Shown here piece by piece: positions 1 through 7,920 of a stretch of 64,000 nucleotides of DNA. The stretch lies in assembly GCF_024281035.1 (NCBI RefSeq), contig NZ_JAMXLH010000012.1, positions 20,323-84,322 on the forward strand. The letters run 5' to 3'. The DNA is from Paraburkholderia sp. Its GTDB lineage: Bacteria; Pseudomonadota; Gammaproteobacteria; Burkholderiales; Burkholderiaceae. Numbering within the stretch: the stretch's first letter is position 1; each line of letters starts with the position of its first letter. Below the pieces are notes generated by a model. The model saw nothing but the letters and a program-made list of their open reading frames with translations. It ran no database searches and was not told the DNA's origin. The position numbers and the translations under genes are program-made.

Positions 1-295
1 TCTTGCCGCTTCATTCCGAGGCTGAATTAAATCTGCAATCCTGCGCAATCGACAGATTGCTCCGCTCATTCCGATTAAACAAAGTCTTTGCGCGGCAGGG
101 CGAGTTTGCCGGGTAAGGTCGAATTTGCGGTCGTGCTGCGGGCGTTCCTTCTGCCGTCACGCGCGCTTTCTGCGGAACGATTCCGCATTTCGACAAAGGG
201 TGACATGCGCGCGCCCGGCAACGGGCGTTTCCGGGCGGCTTTCGACGCAAGCGTGCGTCACGCGTTGGCTGACCGCGCGTGTCGGACGGGGTGGC
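1..295. other. No gene recognised at the left edge
   Basis: Short open frames exist on both strands, but none has a convincing start, ribosome-binding site or protein-like composition. The flanking gene may lie outside the window. Confidence 0.4.
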
Positions 296-445
296 TTAAA
301 CCGGATCCTTGCTCGGCGGCCCATCGGGACGTTGCGGCTCCTCGCCGTGATGGCCATGCGGCGGCGGCGTGAGCGGGTCGCGCTCGGGATCGCGCGTTGG
401 ATCGGCGATCGGTTCGGGCAGCGGATTCGTATGCGAGCAGATCAT
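296..445 (-). CDS. Small proline-rich acidic/His protein (49 aa), hypothetical
   Basis: A 49-residue frame read leftward starts with Met-Ile-Cys-Ser-His and is dominated by Pro, Asp, Glu and Arg (PLPEPIADPTRDPERDP), followed by a His/Gly patch (PPPHGHHGEE). An AAAAGG-type Shine-Dalgarno sequence lies about 8 bases before the ATG, which favours a real gene. Short proline- and acid-rich proteins of this style are common in Burkholderiaceae and have no known function. No signal peptide or membrane segment is visible, so it is probably cytosolic and disordered. Function unknown. Confidence 0.45.
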   Translation of the reverse strand: MICSHTNPLPEPIADPTRDPERDPLTPPPHGHHGEEPQRPDGPPSKDPV

Positions 446-737
446 CGCGGGTACCTTTTGCGCTGTGGCATTGTCCGCACGGGGCGGCGGAGCGGACGTT
501 CAATCTATAGCGTAGGCGAAAGCCGCGCGCCGTGCGGAGTTTCGATGGCGCTTTTGGAGCACTGCCGAATATGCGCCGATGGTGTGTTGATTGCGCGTCG
601 ATTATCTGTCGTTCGAGCGCAATTCCTGTGTTTCCAGGTGCGCATGGCGGCGATTGTTTCAGTCGCGGCAAAGCTGTTTGTGTGTTACCGGCGTTTCAGA
701 ATGCCGGGCCCGACCGTACACTTCAACCTTTCCCGGA

Positions 738-1010
738 ATGGGGATGCCGCAGCGGCGTCCCGGCTTGTCGGCTTGGAGTGCGGTGATGGGTGTGGCGGTG
801 ATTGCGGTGGTTTTCGTAGCAGGATTGATCGGCGTGCCGACGATGTTCAACCACACCGATTCGCCTGCAGCGCACGTACAGCAGGCAGCGCACGTGCAGC
901 AGGAACAGGTCGCATCGGCGCAGCCACCCGCATCAGCCGATAGCGCATCCGCCGATAGCGCATCCGCCGATAGCGCGCCCGCCGATAGCGCGGCGCTCGA
1001 CCGGCCGTAA
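738..1010 (+). CDS. Small single-pass membrane protein with alanine/serine/aspartate repeat tail
   Basis: About 90 residues. The ATG at 738 is preferred, with 744 and 786 as alternatives, because the frame further upstream is Cys/Arg-rich and not protein-like. Residues about 15-37 form one hydrophobic helix (VMGVAVIAVVFVAGLIGVP). A His/Gln-rich linker containing AAHVQQ twice follows, then a tail of SADSA repeats encoded by a 15-base tandem repeat. It is probably anchored in the inner membrane with a disordered periplasmic tail. It converges with the leftward nucleotidyltransferase gene, 18 bases away. No family recognised. Confidence 0.5.
   Translation: MGMPQRRPGLSAWSAVMGVAVIAVVFVAGLIGVPTMFNHTDSPAAHVQQAAHVQQEQVASAQPPASADSASADSASADSAPADSAALDRP
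936..992 (+). repeat. 15-bp tandem repeat inside the small membrane protein gene
   Basis: The unit GCCGATAGCGCATCC occurs twice exactly (936-950, 951-965), then once with two changes (966-980), then partially (981-992). The period is a multiple of three, so copy-number change would keep the reading frame and only lengthen the Ala-Asp-Ser tail. Confidence 0.85.
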
Positions 1011-1028
1011 GCGGCGCAGCGGCCGTGA

Positions 1029-1616
1029 TTACATGCCGCTCAGGTCGGCCGGCGTGTCGATATCGCGCAGGATGCCAGGGTCGTCGACGTCGATGCGCGT
1101 GAGCGCGTGCGCAGCCAGCAGCGCGCGTGCGCCGGTATCGCCATCCAGCGCGAGCAGCGCGTCGCGATGCTCGAAGCCGAAACCCACCGGGTGCCCACGC
1201 TGCCCCTTGTAGAACGGCGCGGCGAGCGACGCGCCTTCGTCGATGGCGCGCGCCACGGCTGCGATGCTCGCTACGGCGATGCGCGGCATGTCGGCAAGCG
1301 CGACGATCCAGCTTTCGGCCTCTCGCGCGGCGCCAACGCCCGCTGCCAGGCTCGCGCCCATCCCGCTCGCCGCATTCGCGGCAAACACCACATCGCAGCC
1401 CGCATCGTTGAGCACGTGCGCGAGCGCTTCCGCGCCGGGCCGCACGACGGCGATCACCTTCGGGACGACGCGCAGCAGCCGGTGCGCGGCAACGTGTGCG
1501 ACGCACCGGCCTTCGGGAAGCGGGGCGAGGAGTTTGTTGCGCAGACCTTCGGGATCGAAGCGCGATCCGGTGCCGGCGGCGAGCAGCACGCCGGTGGCAA
1601 GCGATGCATAGCCCAT
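1029..1616 (-). CDS. MobA-like NTP transferase (MocA/molybdenum cofactor cytidylyltransferase type)
   Basis: 195 residues from the ATG at 1616. The N-terminus carries the nucleotide-binding signature of the MobA/MocA superfamily (VLLAAGTGSRF, about residues 9-19). A central LADMP motif is the usual metal-binding aspartate region, followed by FYKGQRGHPVGF, the RGHPV motif typical of MocA-like enzymes. Such proteins transfer CMP or GMP to molybdopterin for insertion into molybdoenzymes and are often encoded near xanthine/aldehyde dehydrogenase genes; none is visible here. The reading frame stays open upstream to 1871, but that stretch is Arg-rich and not protein-like. Substrate unproven. Confidence 0.8.
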   Translation of the reverse strand: MGYASLATGVLLAAGTGSRFDPEGLRNKLLAPLPEGRCVAHVAAHRLLRVVPKVIAVVRPGAEALAHVLNDAGCDVVFAANAASGMGASLAAGVGAAREAESWIVALADMPRIAVASIAAVARAIDEGASLAAPFYKGQRGHPVGFGFEHRDALLALDGDTGARALLAAHALTRIDVDDPGILRDIDTPADLSGM

Positions 1617-1853
1617 GGAGCGTACCGCGCGTGAGAGGAGGAAGCGTCGATTTTGCGGCGCAACCGCGCGCGTGGCAAGCCCTGCGAGCGGCCTGCGCGG
1701 CGGGTCAGGCCGTCGTGCGCAGCGACGGCACCGCCTGGCCGACCGCGACCGGCGGACTGCGGCCGGCAGATTGCGGCGGATGCCGTTCAGGCTCATACCG
1801 CCGCAAAACATCAGGACAACAGATTTATTCGTTCGGCCAAAGCAGACCGAAAA

Positions 1854-1890
1854 AACAAAACCGGGAAGCATCGTGCTTCCCGGTTTTGTT
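1854..1890 (-). terminator. Intrinsic terminator of pyrB
   Basis: A perfect inverted repeat with 17-base arms (1854-1870 and 1874-1890) and a 3-base loop. On the minus strand it is followed by a T-rich run, 24 bases past the pyrB stop codon. The flanking A-run on the plus strand means it may work in both directions. Confidence 0.9.
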
Positions 1891-1913
1891 GTGAAGTCAT
1901 CCAGTTTCGGATT

Positions 1914-3206
1914 TCAGTCGATGCCGTGGAATACGGCGTCGTCCGGACCGAGATAGACGGGCGGGTGCCATGCGGCGTCGCGCATCGAGTGCTGGACGAG
2001 CGTATCTACACCCAGCAGCACCGCAAAGATCGCCATGCGCACGGGAATGCCGTTGTCGGTCTGGCGGAAGATCGCGAGGCGCGAGTCGTGGTTCAGGTCC
2101 GTCGACAGATCGTTCGCGCCCGGGCGGCTGTCGCGCGGCAGCGGGTGCATGATCAGCGTGTCCGGGCCGCAGACGCTATCCACGAGCGCCTGGTTGATCT
2201 GGAAGTCGGGCGTGTAGCCTTCGAACGACTCGTCGGTGAAGCGCTCCTTCTGGATGCGCGTCGCGTACACGACATCCGCGCCGCGCAGGCCGGACGTGAG
2301 GTCGTTGGTCTGCTCGATGACGTGGCCGTTGCGCGAAATCTTGTCGAGGATGTACGCGGGCATTTCGAGCATCGGCGGCGAGACGAGCGTGAATTTGATG
2401 CCGCGATAGAGCGCGAGCAGCTTCACGAGCGAGTGCACCGTGCGGCCGTACTTGAGGTCGCCGACGAGCGCGATGTGTGCGCCGTCAACGATCTTGCCGA
2501 GGCGCGAGAATTCACGCTGGATCGTGTAGAGGTCGAGGAGCGCCTGGCTCGGATGCTCGCCGGGACCGTCGCCGCCGTTGATCACGGGGATATTCACGGC
2601 GCGCGCGAATTCGGCCACGGAGCCTTGCTCCGGGTGGCGGATCACCATCGCGTCGACATAGCCCGCCATGACGCGGCTCGTGTCGTAGATCGATTCGCCC
2701 TTCGCCATCGACGAGAACGTGAAGCCGGTCGTATCGCACACCGAACCGCCGAGGCGGCAGAATGCGGCGCCGAAGCTCACGCGCGTACGCGTGCTGGCTT
2801 CGAAAAAGAGGTTGCCGAGCACCGCGCCTTCCAGCACGCGCGAGATTTTCCGGCGGCGCGCGATGGGCTGCATGATGTCCGCCACGCGAAAGAGCGCTTC
2901 GACGGAATCGCGCGAGAACTGGTCGACGGACAGCAGTTGCGGCTTGCCTTCGACATGGAACTGGCTGGCGAGCGACTGGGTGTCTACGCTTTGCGTATAG
3001 CCTTCGCGCGGCTCGGGACTGCCGACGATCTCGGAGACAAAGCGCTCGACGATCTCGGGCATCGCGCGCGATTCCTGCGACTCTTCCGGCAGGAGCCATG
3101 TGTCGAGCGCCCGGCGCGACACGCCGATGCGGCTCGCGAAAGCGTCGCGCGTCATGTTCAGACGCCGCATGGCGTCGCGGAGGAAGGCTTGTTGCGGAAC
3201 GCTCAT
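1914..3206 (-). CDS. pyrB: Aspartate carbamoyltransferase, long form with N-terminal helix-turn-helix
   Basis: 430 residues, about 120 longer than E. coli PyrB. It makes N-carbamoyl-L-aspartate from carbamoyl phosphate and aspartate, the first committed step of pyrimidine synthesis. Family motifs are intact: the carbamoyl-phosphate loop FEASTRTR (135-142), SMAKGES (166-172), GEHPSQALLD (216-225) and HPLPR (354-358). The extra N-terminus contains an XRE-like helix-turn-helix (about residues 8-38, with DAFASRIGVSRRALDTWLLP) that ordinary transcarbamoylases lack. No pyrI or pyrC gene is adjacent. It is a single-gene unit with its own promoter, a palindrome over that promoter and a strong terminator. 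Confidence 0.93.
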   Translation of the reverse strand: MSVPQQAFLRDAMRRLNMTRDAFASRIGVSRRALDTWLLPEESQESRAMPEIVERFVSEIVGSPEPREGYTQSVDTQSLASQFHVEGKPQLLSVDQFSRDSVEALFRVADIMQPIARRRKISRVLEGAVLGNLFFEASTRTRVSFGAAFCRLGGSVCDTTGFTFSSMAKGESIYDTSRVMAGYVDAMVIRHPEQGSVAEFARAVNIPVINGGDGPGEHPSQALLDLYTIQREFSRLGKIVDGAHIALVGDLKYGRTVHSLVKLLALYRGIKFTLVSPPMLEMPAYILDKISRNGHVIEQTNDLTSGLRGADVVYATRIQKERFTDESFEGYTPDFQINQALVDSVCGPDTLIMHPLPRDSRPGANDLSTDLNHDSRLAIFRQTDNGIPVRMAIFAVLLGVDTLVQHSMRDAAWHPPVYLGPDDAVFHGID

Positions 3207-3229
3207 GCAGGCACCTGTGAGTAGGGGGT

Positions 3230-3252
3230 TAATGTACGCGGTGCGTATATTA
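3230..3252. promoter_or_regulatory. Palindromic operator candidate over the pyrB start site
   Basis: TAATGTACGC (3230-3239) and GCGTATATTA (3243-3252) are reverse complements at 9 of 10 positions, separated by GGT. The element overlaps the -10 box and the predicted transcription start, the expected position for a repressor site. The bound factor is unknown; the helix-turn-helix on PyrB itself is a candidate. Confidence 0.5.
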
Positions 3253-3274
3253 GTCTGGCGACAGTAGAAGTCAA
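3247..3274 (-). promoter_or_regulatory. Sigma-70 type promoter of pyrB
   Basis: On the minus strand a -35 hexamer TTGACT (3269-3274) is separated by 16 bases from TAATAT (3247-3252). The predicted start gives a leader of about 35 bases before the pyrB ATG. The -10 box matches the consensus only moderately. Confidence 0.5.
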
Positions 3275-3561
3275 GCGGTTTTCGCCCGGCGTGGCGAAAT
3301 CGATCTAGATGGCGGAATGCCGCACGACGAGGAGGTCGTCACGGTTATTGGGATGGACGTTTGGAAACGGCACCGATAATGCGCATTTCATGCTCCCTAC
3401 GGCCAGTCGTTTCCCGCCGCCACCAAGTTGATCTCAGACCTTCATTCCCCGCCTGGCTTCCCGCTTTGCTCCACGCCTGGCTTCCAGTCTCGCTCACCAT
3501 TGCGCCTGGCTCGCCCGTTTTGCCTGCTGACGTGCGCGGCACTACGCCGCCGGAGCCGGCC

Positions 3562-4527
3562 ATGAAAACGCGCTGGGCGGATTCCGCTGCCGATCTGGCG
3601 AGCAGCGGTACGCGACTCATCCCGCATCGGACTGCTCGCCGCGCAGTCGTCGCGTGGTCGCTTGCGGCGGGAGGCATCGCGCTGGCGGGCGGTATTGCGA
3701 TCGGGCATTACTTCGGCGGCGCGGAGGCGGTGGCGGCAGACGACATCGGCAGCACCGCGCCGCTTGAACACCACCAGCGCCACGTCGTACGGGAACTGGG
3801 GCAGATGCATGCATCGCTTGCGTTGCTCGATCCGCGCATCGAACGGCTCGCGGCCCAGATTGCAGAACTGCGCCAGTTCGACCAGCGGCTGCGCGCGCAG
3901 CCTGCGCGCCGCAAAGCGCCGGTGATGGTGTCCGCGCGCCGGGCCCGCGGCGGCGAGGGTGACGAGGGCGGTCCGGCGCTCCCGCCGCGGCCCTGCATCA
4001 AGGCGCCTGCGACGCAGCCGGGTGAGCGCGGGACGCAGAGCGAGATCGACTGCATGATTCAGACGCTTTCGGCGCTCGAACATACGGTTGCGCAGTACGA
4101 GGCGGCGCGCAGCGCGTTCCCGAGCCGCGCGCCGGTCGAAAGCGGGCGCCTCAGCTCGAGCTTCGGCAACCGGATCGACCCATTCACCCGGCGATTCAGC
4201 TTTCATTCCGGCGTCGACCTGGTAGCGCCCCCCGGCACGCGGATCCTTGCCGCGGCCGGTGGCCGCGTCGTCCACGCGGGGCGCAAGCCGGGCTACGGCA
4301 ACACGGTCGAGATCGATCACGGCAACGGATTCGTGACGCGCTATGGGCACGCGTCGAAGATCGCGGTCCGGGCCGGGCAACTCGTGATGCCGCTCGATCA
4401 CATCGCGAATGTGGGCTCGACTGGGCGATCGACCGGGCCGCATCTTCACTACGAGGTGCTCGTGGGCGGCGAGCCGGTCAACCCGGCCGACTATTTCGCG
4501 CGGCTCGACGCGGACTGGCGTGGCTGA
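3562..4527 (+). CDS. M23 (LytM-type) peptidase with membrane anchor
   Basis: 321 residues from the ATG at 3562, preceded by a GGAG ribosome-binding site. The frame is open from 3361, but the upstream part does not look coding. One transmembrane segment lies near residues 28-50 (VAWSLAAGGIALAGGIAIGHYF), followed by a short coiled-coil stretch, a low-complexity linker and a C-terminal M23 domain. The domain keeps the zinc motifs HxxxD (HSGVDL) and HxH (GPHLHYEV). M23 enzymes cleave peptide cross-bridges in the cell wall, here in the periplasm. It is the first gene of a three-gene set ending in a bactofilin, a pairing seen in bacteria where bactofilin scaffolds localise an endopeptidase. Confidence 0.88.
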   Translation: MKTRWADSAADLASSGTRLIPHRTARRAVVAWSLAAGGIALAGGIAIGHYFGGAEAVAADDIGSTAPLEHHQRHVVRELGQMHASLALLDPRIERLAAQIAELRQFDQRLRAQPARRKAPVMVSARRARGGEGDEGGPALPPRPCIKAPATQPGERGTQSEIDCMIQTLSALEHTVAQYEAARSAFPSRAPVESGRLSSSFGNRIDPFTRRFSFHSGVDLVAPPGTRILAAAGGRVVHAGRKPGYGNTVEIDHGNGFVTRYGHASKIAVRAGQLVMPLDHIANVGSTGRSTGPHLHYEVLVGGEPVNPADYFARLDADWRG

Positions 4528-4530
4528 TCA

Positions 4531-4582
4531 ACGTAAATGAGCACCGTGAATGAGCGACGTAAATGAGCACCGTGAATAAGCG
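4531..4582 (+). repeat. 26-bp tandem duplication spanning a start codon
   Basis: Bases 4531-4556 and 4557-4582 are directly adjacent copies differing at one position. Each copy holds an ATG-AGC-ACC-GTG-AAT start region, at 4537 and 4563. Because 26 is not a multiple of three, only the second ATG reads into the downstream protein; the first opens a 9-codon frame ending at a TGA. Confidence 0.9.
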
Positions 4583-4928
4583 CCGTGGCTTCCCGCGCGA
4601 CCGTGCGCGCACGACGCGCGCCTACACGTTGCAGCCCGTGCGCTCGCGGCTCGCGTGCTGGAGCGTGGCGCTGGTGTGGACCGTTGCTGCGGCGGCGGCG
4701 GGTGCGGGTGCGGCAGTGTGGGCGCTCGGGCAGGACGCACCCGAGCATAGTCCGGGCGCGTCGCCCGACGCGCTGCACGCCGAACTGGCCGATATGCAAC
4801 TCAAGCTGGAACAGGCGCGCGCAGTCAGTGCCGCGCTGCAAAAGTCGGCGGATTCGGCGCAGGCCGATATCGCGAAGCTGCAGGCCGACCTGATGTTCCT
4901 GCGCAGCCACAGTCGCGCCGCGCGCTGA
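4563..4928 (+). CDS. Small membrane protein with coiled coil, between M23 peptidase and bactofilin
   Basis: 121 residues. A basic N-terminus is followed by one transmembrane helix (about residues 30-58, Ala-rich, beginning ACWSVALVWTVAAAAAG). The C-terminal half is a heptad-like helix (ELADMQLKLEQARAVSAAL and following) ending in Arg. The layout, membrane anchor plus short coiled coil, fits an adaptor between the membrane peptidase and the cytoplasmic bactofilin, but that role is inferred from context. It starts 36 bases after the peptidase gene in a duplicated start region. No named family recognised with confidence. Confidence 0.72.
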   Translation: MSTVNKRRGFPRDRARTTRAYTLQPVRSRLACWSVALVWTVAAAAAGAGAAVWALGQDAPEHSPGASPDALHAELADMQLKLEQARAVSAALQKSADSAQADIAKLQADLMFLRSHSRAAR

Positions 4929-4984
4929 CATGGGTTGCGCGACGACTACTCATCCAGACGATTGACATCAACGAGGTGTTACCC

Positions 4985-5440
4985 ATGTTCGGCAAGAAAA
5001 GGCTTCAGGCGGGCATCGAGCAGACCCAACTCGCGACGCTGATCGCGCAGGACGTGCGCATCACGGGCGATGTCGAATTTGCCGACGGGCTGCGGCTCGA
5101 CGGGCAGGTTCACGGCGACGTCGTCGGCAAGCAGGGCGTGAAGACGCTGCTCGTGCTGAGCGACTGCGGCACCATCGAGGGCAACGTGCACGGTTACGAC
5201 ATTGTGGTGAACGGACGAATCGTCGGGGACGTGATTGCCGATCACTTCATCGAGCTAAAAGCGAATGCGCGCGTGACCGGCAATATCCAGTATCTGCAAT
5301 TGCAGATGGAAAGCGGCGCGACGGTGGAAGGCACACTGACGAAACGTGAAGCGAACGCGGCGCAGGAACGGCTGATCGACGCCCGGGCCGCCGATGCCGG
5401 GCCGCAACTGCCGGCCCCGGAGACATCGACTAACGCTTGA
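4985..5440 (+). CDS. Bactofilin family cytoskeletal protein
   Basis: 151 residues from the ATG at 4985, preceded by GAGGTG; a GTG nine bases earlier is in frame but lies within that site. The core (about residues 18-115) shows the repeating short beta-strand/glycine pattern of the bactofilin beta-helix (ITGDVEFADGLRLDGQVHGD, then GTIEGNVHGYDIVVNGRIVG), flanked by disordered tails. Bactofilins self-assemble without nucleotides into membrane-associated filaments that position cell-wall enzymes. Being encoded with an M23 peptidase supports a cell-shape or local wall-remodelling role. Confidence 0.92.
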   Translation: MFGKKRLQAGIEQTQLATLIAQDVRITGDVEFADGLRLDGQVHGDVVGKQGVKTLLVLSDCGTIEGNVHGYDIVVNGRIVGDVIADHFIELKANARVTGNIQYLQLQMESGATVEGTLTKREANAAQERLIDARAADAGPQLPAPETSTNA

Positions 5441-5458
5441 TGTACGCGGCTGCGCATT

Positions 5459-5490
5459 GCTGCTGCTCGGCGCACGCACGGAGCAGCAGC
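5459..5490 (+). terminator. Stem-loop after the bactofilin gene (possible terminator)
   Basis: GCTGCTGCTC (5459-5468) pairs perfectly with GAGCAGCAGC (5481-5490) across a 12-base loop, 18 bases past the stop codon. No T-tract follows, so Rho-independent termination is uncertain; it may instead protect the mRNA end. Confidence 0.4.
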
Positions 5491-5539
5491 GTTCATCGTC
5501 GAGAGAAATAGCGGCGGCTTGCCTTGGAGGGGGCGAGAC

Positions 5540-5595
5540 AGGGCGCACTACAAGGTGCGAGCAGGGTGCACGACAAGGTGCAAAACAGGGTGCGA
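5540..5595 (+). repeat. Degenerate short direct repeats (ACAAGGTGC / GCAGGGTGC type)
   Basis: Four imperfect units built around AAGGTGC or AGGGTGC occur in about 55 bases between the bactofilin gene and the convergent hypothetical gene. No coding potential is evident. Confidence 0.5.
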
Positions 5596-5624
5596 GACTC
5601 GCGTGCGGATGCGGGATTGCGGCT

Positions 5625-5957
5625 TTAGCGCGCCGCGCGTGCACCCGCCGTAGCGCGCGTGGTGCGATTGCGGCTGCGAGCGCGCCCGCGCTCGGCCTCG
5701 ATGGGCTCGCCGTTGAGCATGATGCGTCGGCCGGGCACGTGCGCGGCGACGAGGCGGGCGATGTCGAGTGCGGTGGTTTCGGCCGGGACGACCTGGCGGC
5801 GTGCCCCGTCGTCCAGCGGCGTCGTCCATTCGACCAGCACGCACGGGCGGCCCCACGGCTGCTGGAGCGGAGCCGAGACGCGGCAGGTTGCGACATTCGA
5901 GGGCGCACCGTCGTCCAACAGGGTTTGCAGGTGCATCAGCACGTCGTCTTCAACCAT
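5625..5957 (-). CDS. Hypothetical protein (110 aa)
   Basis: Starts at the ATG at 5957, with a strong AAGGAG site 8 bases upstream. The frame is open further upstream, but that part is not protein-like. The N-terminal two thirds look like a small globular domain (VEDDVLMHLQTLLDDGAPS, then WGRPCVLVEWTTPLDDG). The last 25 residues are Arg/Ala-rich and basic. No signal peptide or membrane segment. Its neighbours give no hint of function. No family recognised. Confidence 0.6.
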   Translation of the reverse strand: MVEDDVLMHLQTLLDDGAPSNVATCRVSAPLQQPWGRPCVLVEWTTPLDDGARRQVVPAETTALDIARLVAAHVPGRRIMLNGEPIEAERGRARSRNRTTRATAGARAAR

Positions 5958-6240
5958 GTCGTGGCTCCTTGGTTCTTTTCGTCGCCTGGCGTAGGGCGCC
6001 GGCAGACTGCCTCGTGGCGCGGTACCCAAAAAAACGCCGCCGATGCTCCGGCGGCCGAACAGGGGTAAGTCCACGTATGGTTGCAGCAAAGAATTAAACG
6101 AACCTTAAGAGCACGGGATTTAAGTAAAGATTGATTTCGGCTGCACGATAACAGTGAAGATAACGGCGCGGCATGCGCCCGCCCGCGCGGGCGTTTCGGC
6201 CCGCGTGAAGACATCTGCGGCAGCGAAAGAAAGCCGGGCT

Positions 6241-6438
6241 TTAGTGCCGGCTGGATTTACTGTCGCGTAGCGTCGCTCTCACTTTGCGTTCGGCGAAGAG
6301 CGGCAGGTAGTCCTCGATGCGCGCATCGGCGCGATAACTGTCGAGGGTGTCCGCGTACATGCGCGCGACAGTTTCCTCGGGTGTGTTGGTCTCGGCTGCA
6401 ATGGTGTGCACGATCTGCGCAACGTCGGCATGACGCAT
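6241..6438 (-). CDS. DUF3562 family small protein (65 aa)
   Basis: Begins MRHADVAQIVHTIAAETNTP from the ATG at 6438, with TGGAGA upstream. The pattern of an alpha-helical N-terminus, a TPEETVARMYADTLD core and an IEDYLPLFAERKVR end is that of the short DUF3562 proteins widespread in Burkholderia. Function unknown; predicted soluble and cytosolic. Confidence 0.75.
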   Translation of the reverse strand: MRHADVAQIVHTIAAETNTPEETVARMYADTLDSYRADARIEDYLPLFAERKVRATLRDSKSSRH

Positions 6439-6692
6439 GAGAGGTCTCCAGTCAGCGAGCCAGGAAACGGATTGATACGGACCAACGAACTTCGAATTAG
6501 AGAGCAGACTCGCGATAGATGCCAATTGAATCAACCTATCGGAGACCGTACCAAGGGCACGCTCGACGCTTGCTTTGAGGTGTGCGCAGTTGATTCGGCA
6601 AAACGCTTTGGTAAGACATTCGGCTGCGGCATTGCAATATTCGAATTACGAATCAAGCTGAAGAAAACCACGGAAACAGAAACGGGAAAAGC

Positions 6693-6739
6693 AAAAAGGG
6701 CGGCCGCTGCGATGCACGATGTCATCGCAGCGGCCGCCC
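6693..6739 (-). terminator. Intrinsic terminator of the Old Yellow Enzyme operon
   Basis: Arms of 17 bases (6698-6714 and 6723-6739) pair perfectly with an 8-base loop. On the minus strand the stem is followed by a T-run (TTTTTGC). It lies 47 bases past the stop codon of the oxidoreductase gene. Confidence 0.9.
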
Positions 6740-6785
6740 TCGGTTTACACGGGGCGCGCGCGCACCCGGTAGTGCGCCCTTTAAA

Positions 6786-7847
6786 TCAGGCGACCTTGTC
6801 GAGCGCCGGATAGTCGGTGTAGCCGGTCTCGCCGCGCGCGTAGTAGGTGGACGGGTTCGGTTCGTTGAGCGACGCGTTCAGCGCGAAGCGGCGCGGCAGA
6901 TCCGGGTTCGCAATGAAGAGCTGGCCCCATGCCACTGCGTCGGCTTCGCCGTTCGCGAGCACCGCTTGCGCCGATTCGAGCGTGAGCTTCTCGTTTGCGA
7001 TGAACGGGCCGCCGAATTCGGCCTTCAGTTGCGGGCCGAGGCGGTTATCGCCAACCGATTCGCGCGCGAAGATGAATGCAATCTTGCGCTTGCCGAGTTC
7101 GCGCGCGACATAGCCGAAAGTCGCGGCCGGGTTCGAGTCGCCCATCGTGTGCGCGTCGCCGCGCGGCGCGAGGTGCACGCCCACGCGATTGGCGCCCCAG
7201 ACGTCGATGCACGCATCGGTGACTTCGAGCAGCAGACGCGCGCGGTTTTCGATCGGACCGCCGTACGCGTCGGTGCGATGGTTCGTGCTGTCCTGCAGGA
7301 ACTGGTCGATCAGATAGCCGTTGGCGGCGTGCACTTCGACGCCGTCGAAGCCCGCAGCCTTCGCGTAAACCGCGCCCTGATGGTACGCGGCGACGATGCC
7401 CGGAATTTCATCGGTTGCGAGCGCGCGGGGCGTGACGTATTCGCGCTGCGGACGCAGGTGGCTCACATGGCCCTTCGCGGCGATGGCGCTCGGCGCAACC
7501 GGCAGTTCGCCGTCGAGGAAGACGGGGTCGGAAATGCGGCCCACGTGCCAGAGCTGCATGAAGATAAGGCCGCCGGCGGCGTGCACGGCTTCGGTCACGA
7601 GCTTCCAGCCTTCAACCTGCTCCTGCGACCAGATGCCAGGCGTTTCGGCATAGCCGACGCCGCGGGGCGTCACCGAGGTCGCCTCGCTGATGATGAGGCC
7701 TGCGGAGGCGCGCTCGGCGTAGTACTTCGCCATCAGCGCGTTGGGTACGCGTGCCTCGCCCGCGCGCTGACGCGTGAGCGGCGCCATGACGATGCGGTTG
7801 GGCAGCGTGAGATCGCCGATCTGGATGGGGTCGAACAGTGTTGTCAT
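6786..7847 (-). CDS. nemA: NADH:flavin oxidoreductase, Old Yellow Enzyme (NemA-like)
   Basis: 353 residues, a complete FMN-binding TIM barrel. Motifs include the N-terminal PNRIVMAPLTRQRA, the substrate region MQLWHVGRISDP, the His/Asn pair that binds substrate in VHAANGYLIDQFLQD (about 173-187) and the C-terminal FMN phosphate region (AWGQLFIANPDLPRRF). Family members reduce activated alkenes, N-ethylmaleimide, quinones and nitro compounds using NAD(P)H. It is the second gene of an operon led by an ArsR-type repressor, so induction by reactive electrophiles is likely. The nemA symbol reflects family similarity, not proven orthology. Confidence 0.9.
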   Translation of the reverse strand: MTTLFDPIQIGDLTLPNRIVMAPLTRQRAGEARVPNALMAKYYAERASAGLIISEATSVTPRGVGYAETPGIWSQEQVEGWKLVTEAVHAAGGLIFMQLWHVGRISDPVFLDGELPVAPSAIAAKGHVSHLRPQREYVTPRALATDEIPGIVAAYHQGAVYAKAAGFDGVEVHAANGYLIDQFLQDSTNHRTDAYGGPIENRARLLLEVTDACIDVWGANRVGVHLAPRGDAHTMGDSNPAATFGYVARELGKRKIAFIFARESVGDNRLGPQLKAEFGGPFIANEKLTLESAQAVLANGEADAVAWGQLFIANPDLPRRFALNASLNEPNPSTYYARGETGYTDYPALDKVA

Positions 7848-7920
7848 GGGGTGGTCACCTTTTGCGGGCCGTGTCCGCTGCGTTGAAGCTGTAAAAGCGA
7901 TGAACGGACGACGCGAACCA

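Noticed and set aside
258..671. 137-codon minus-strand frame near the left edge
   Set aside because: It overlaps in another frame the better supported 49-residue gene, is Arg/Ala-rich and lacks a ribosome-binding site.
1653..3224. Long plus-strand frame opposite pyrB
   Set aside because: It has the composition of an antisense shadow; the minus strand is an intact transcarbamoylase with promoter and terminator.
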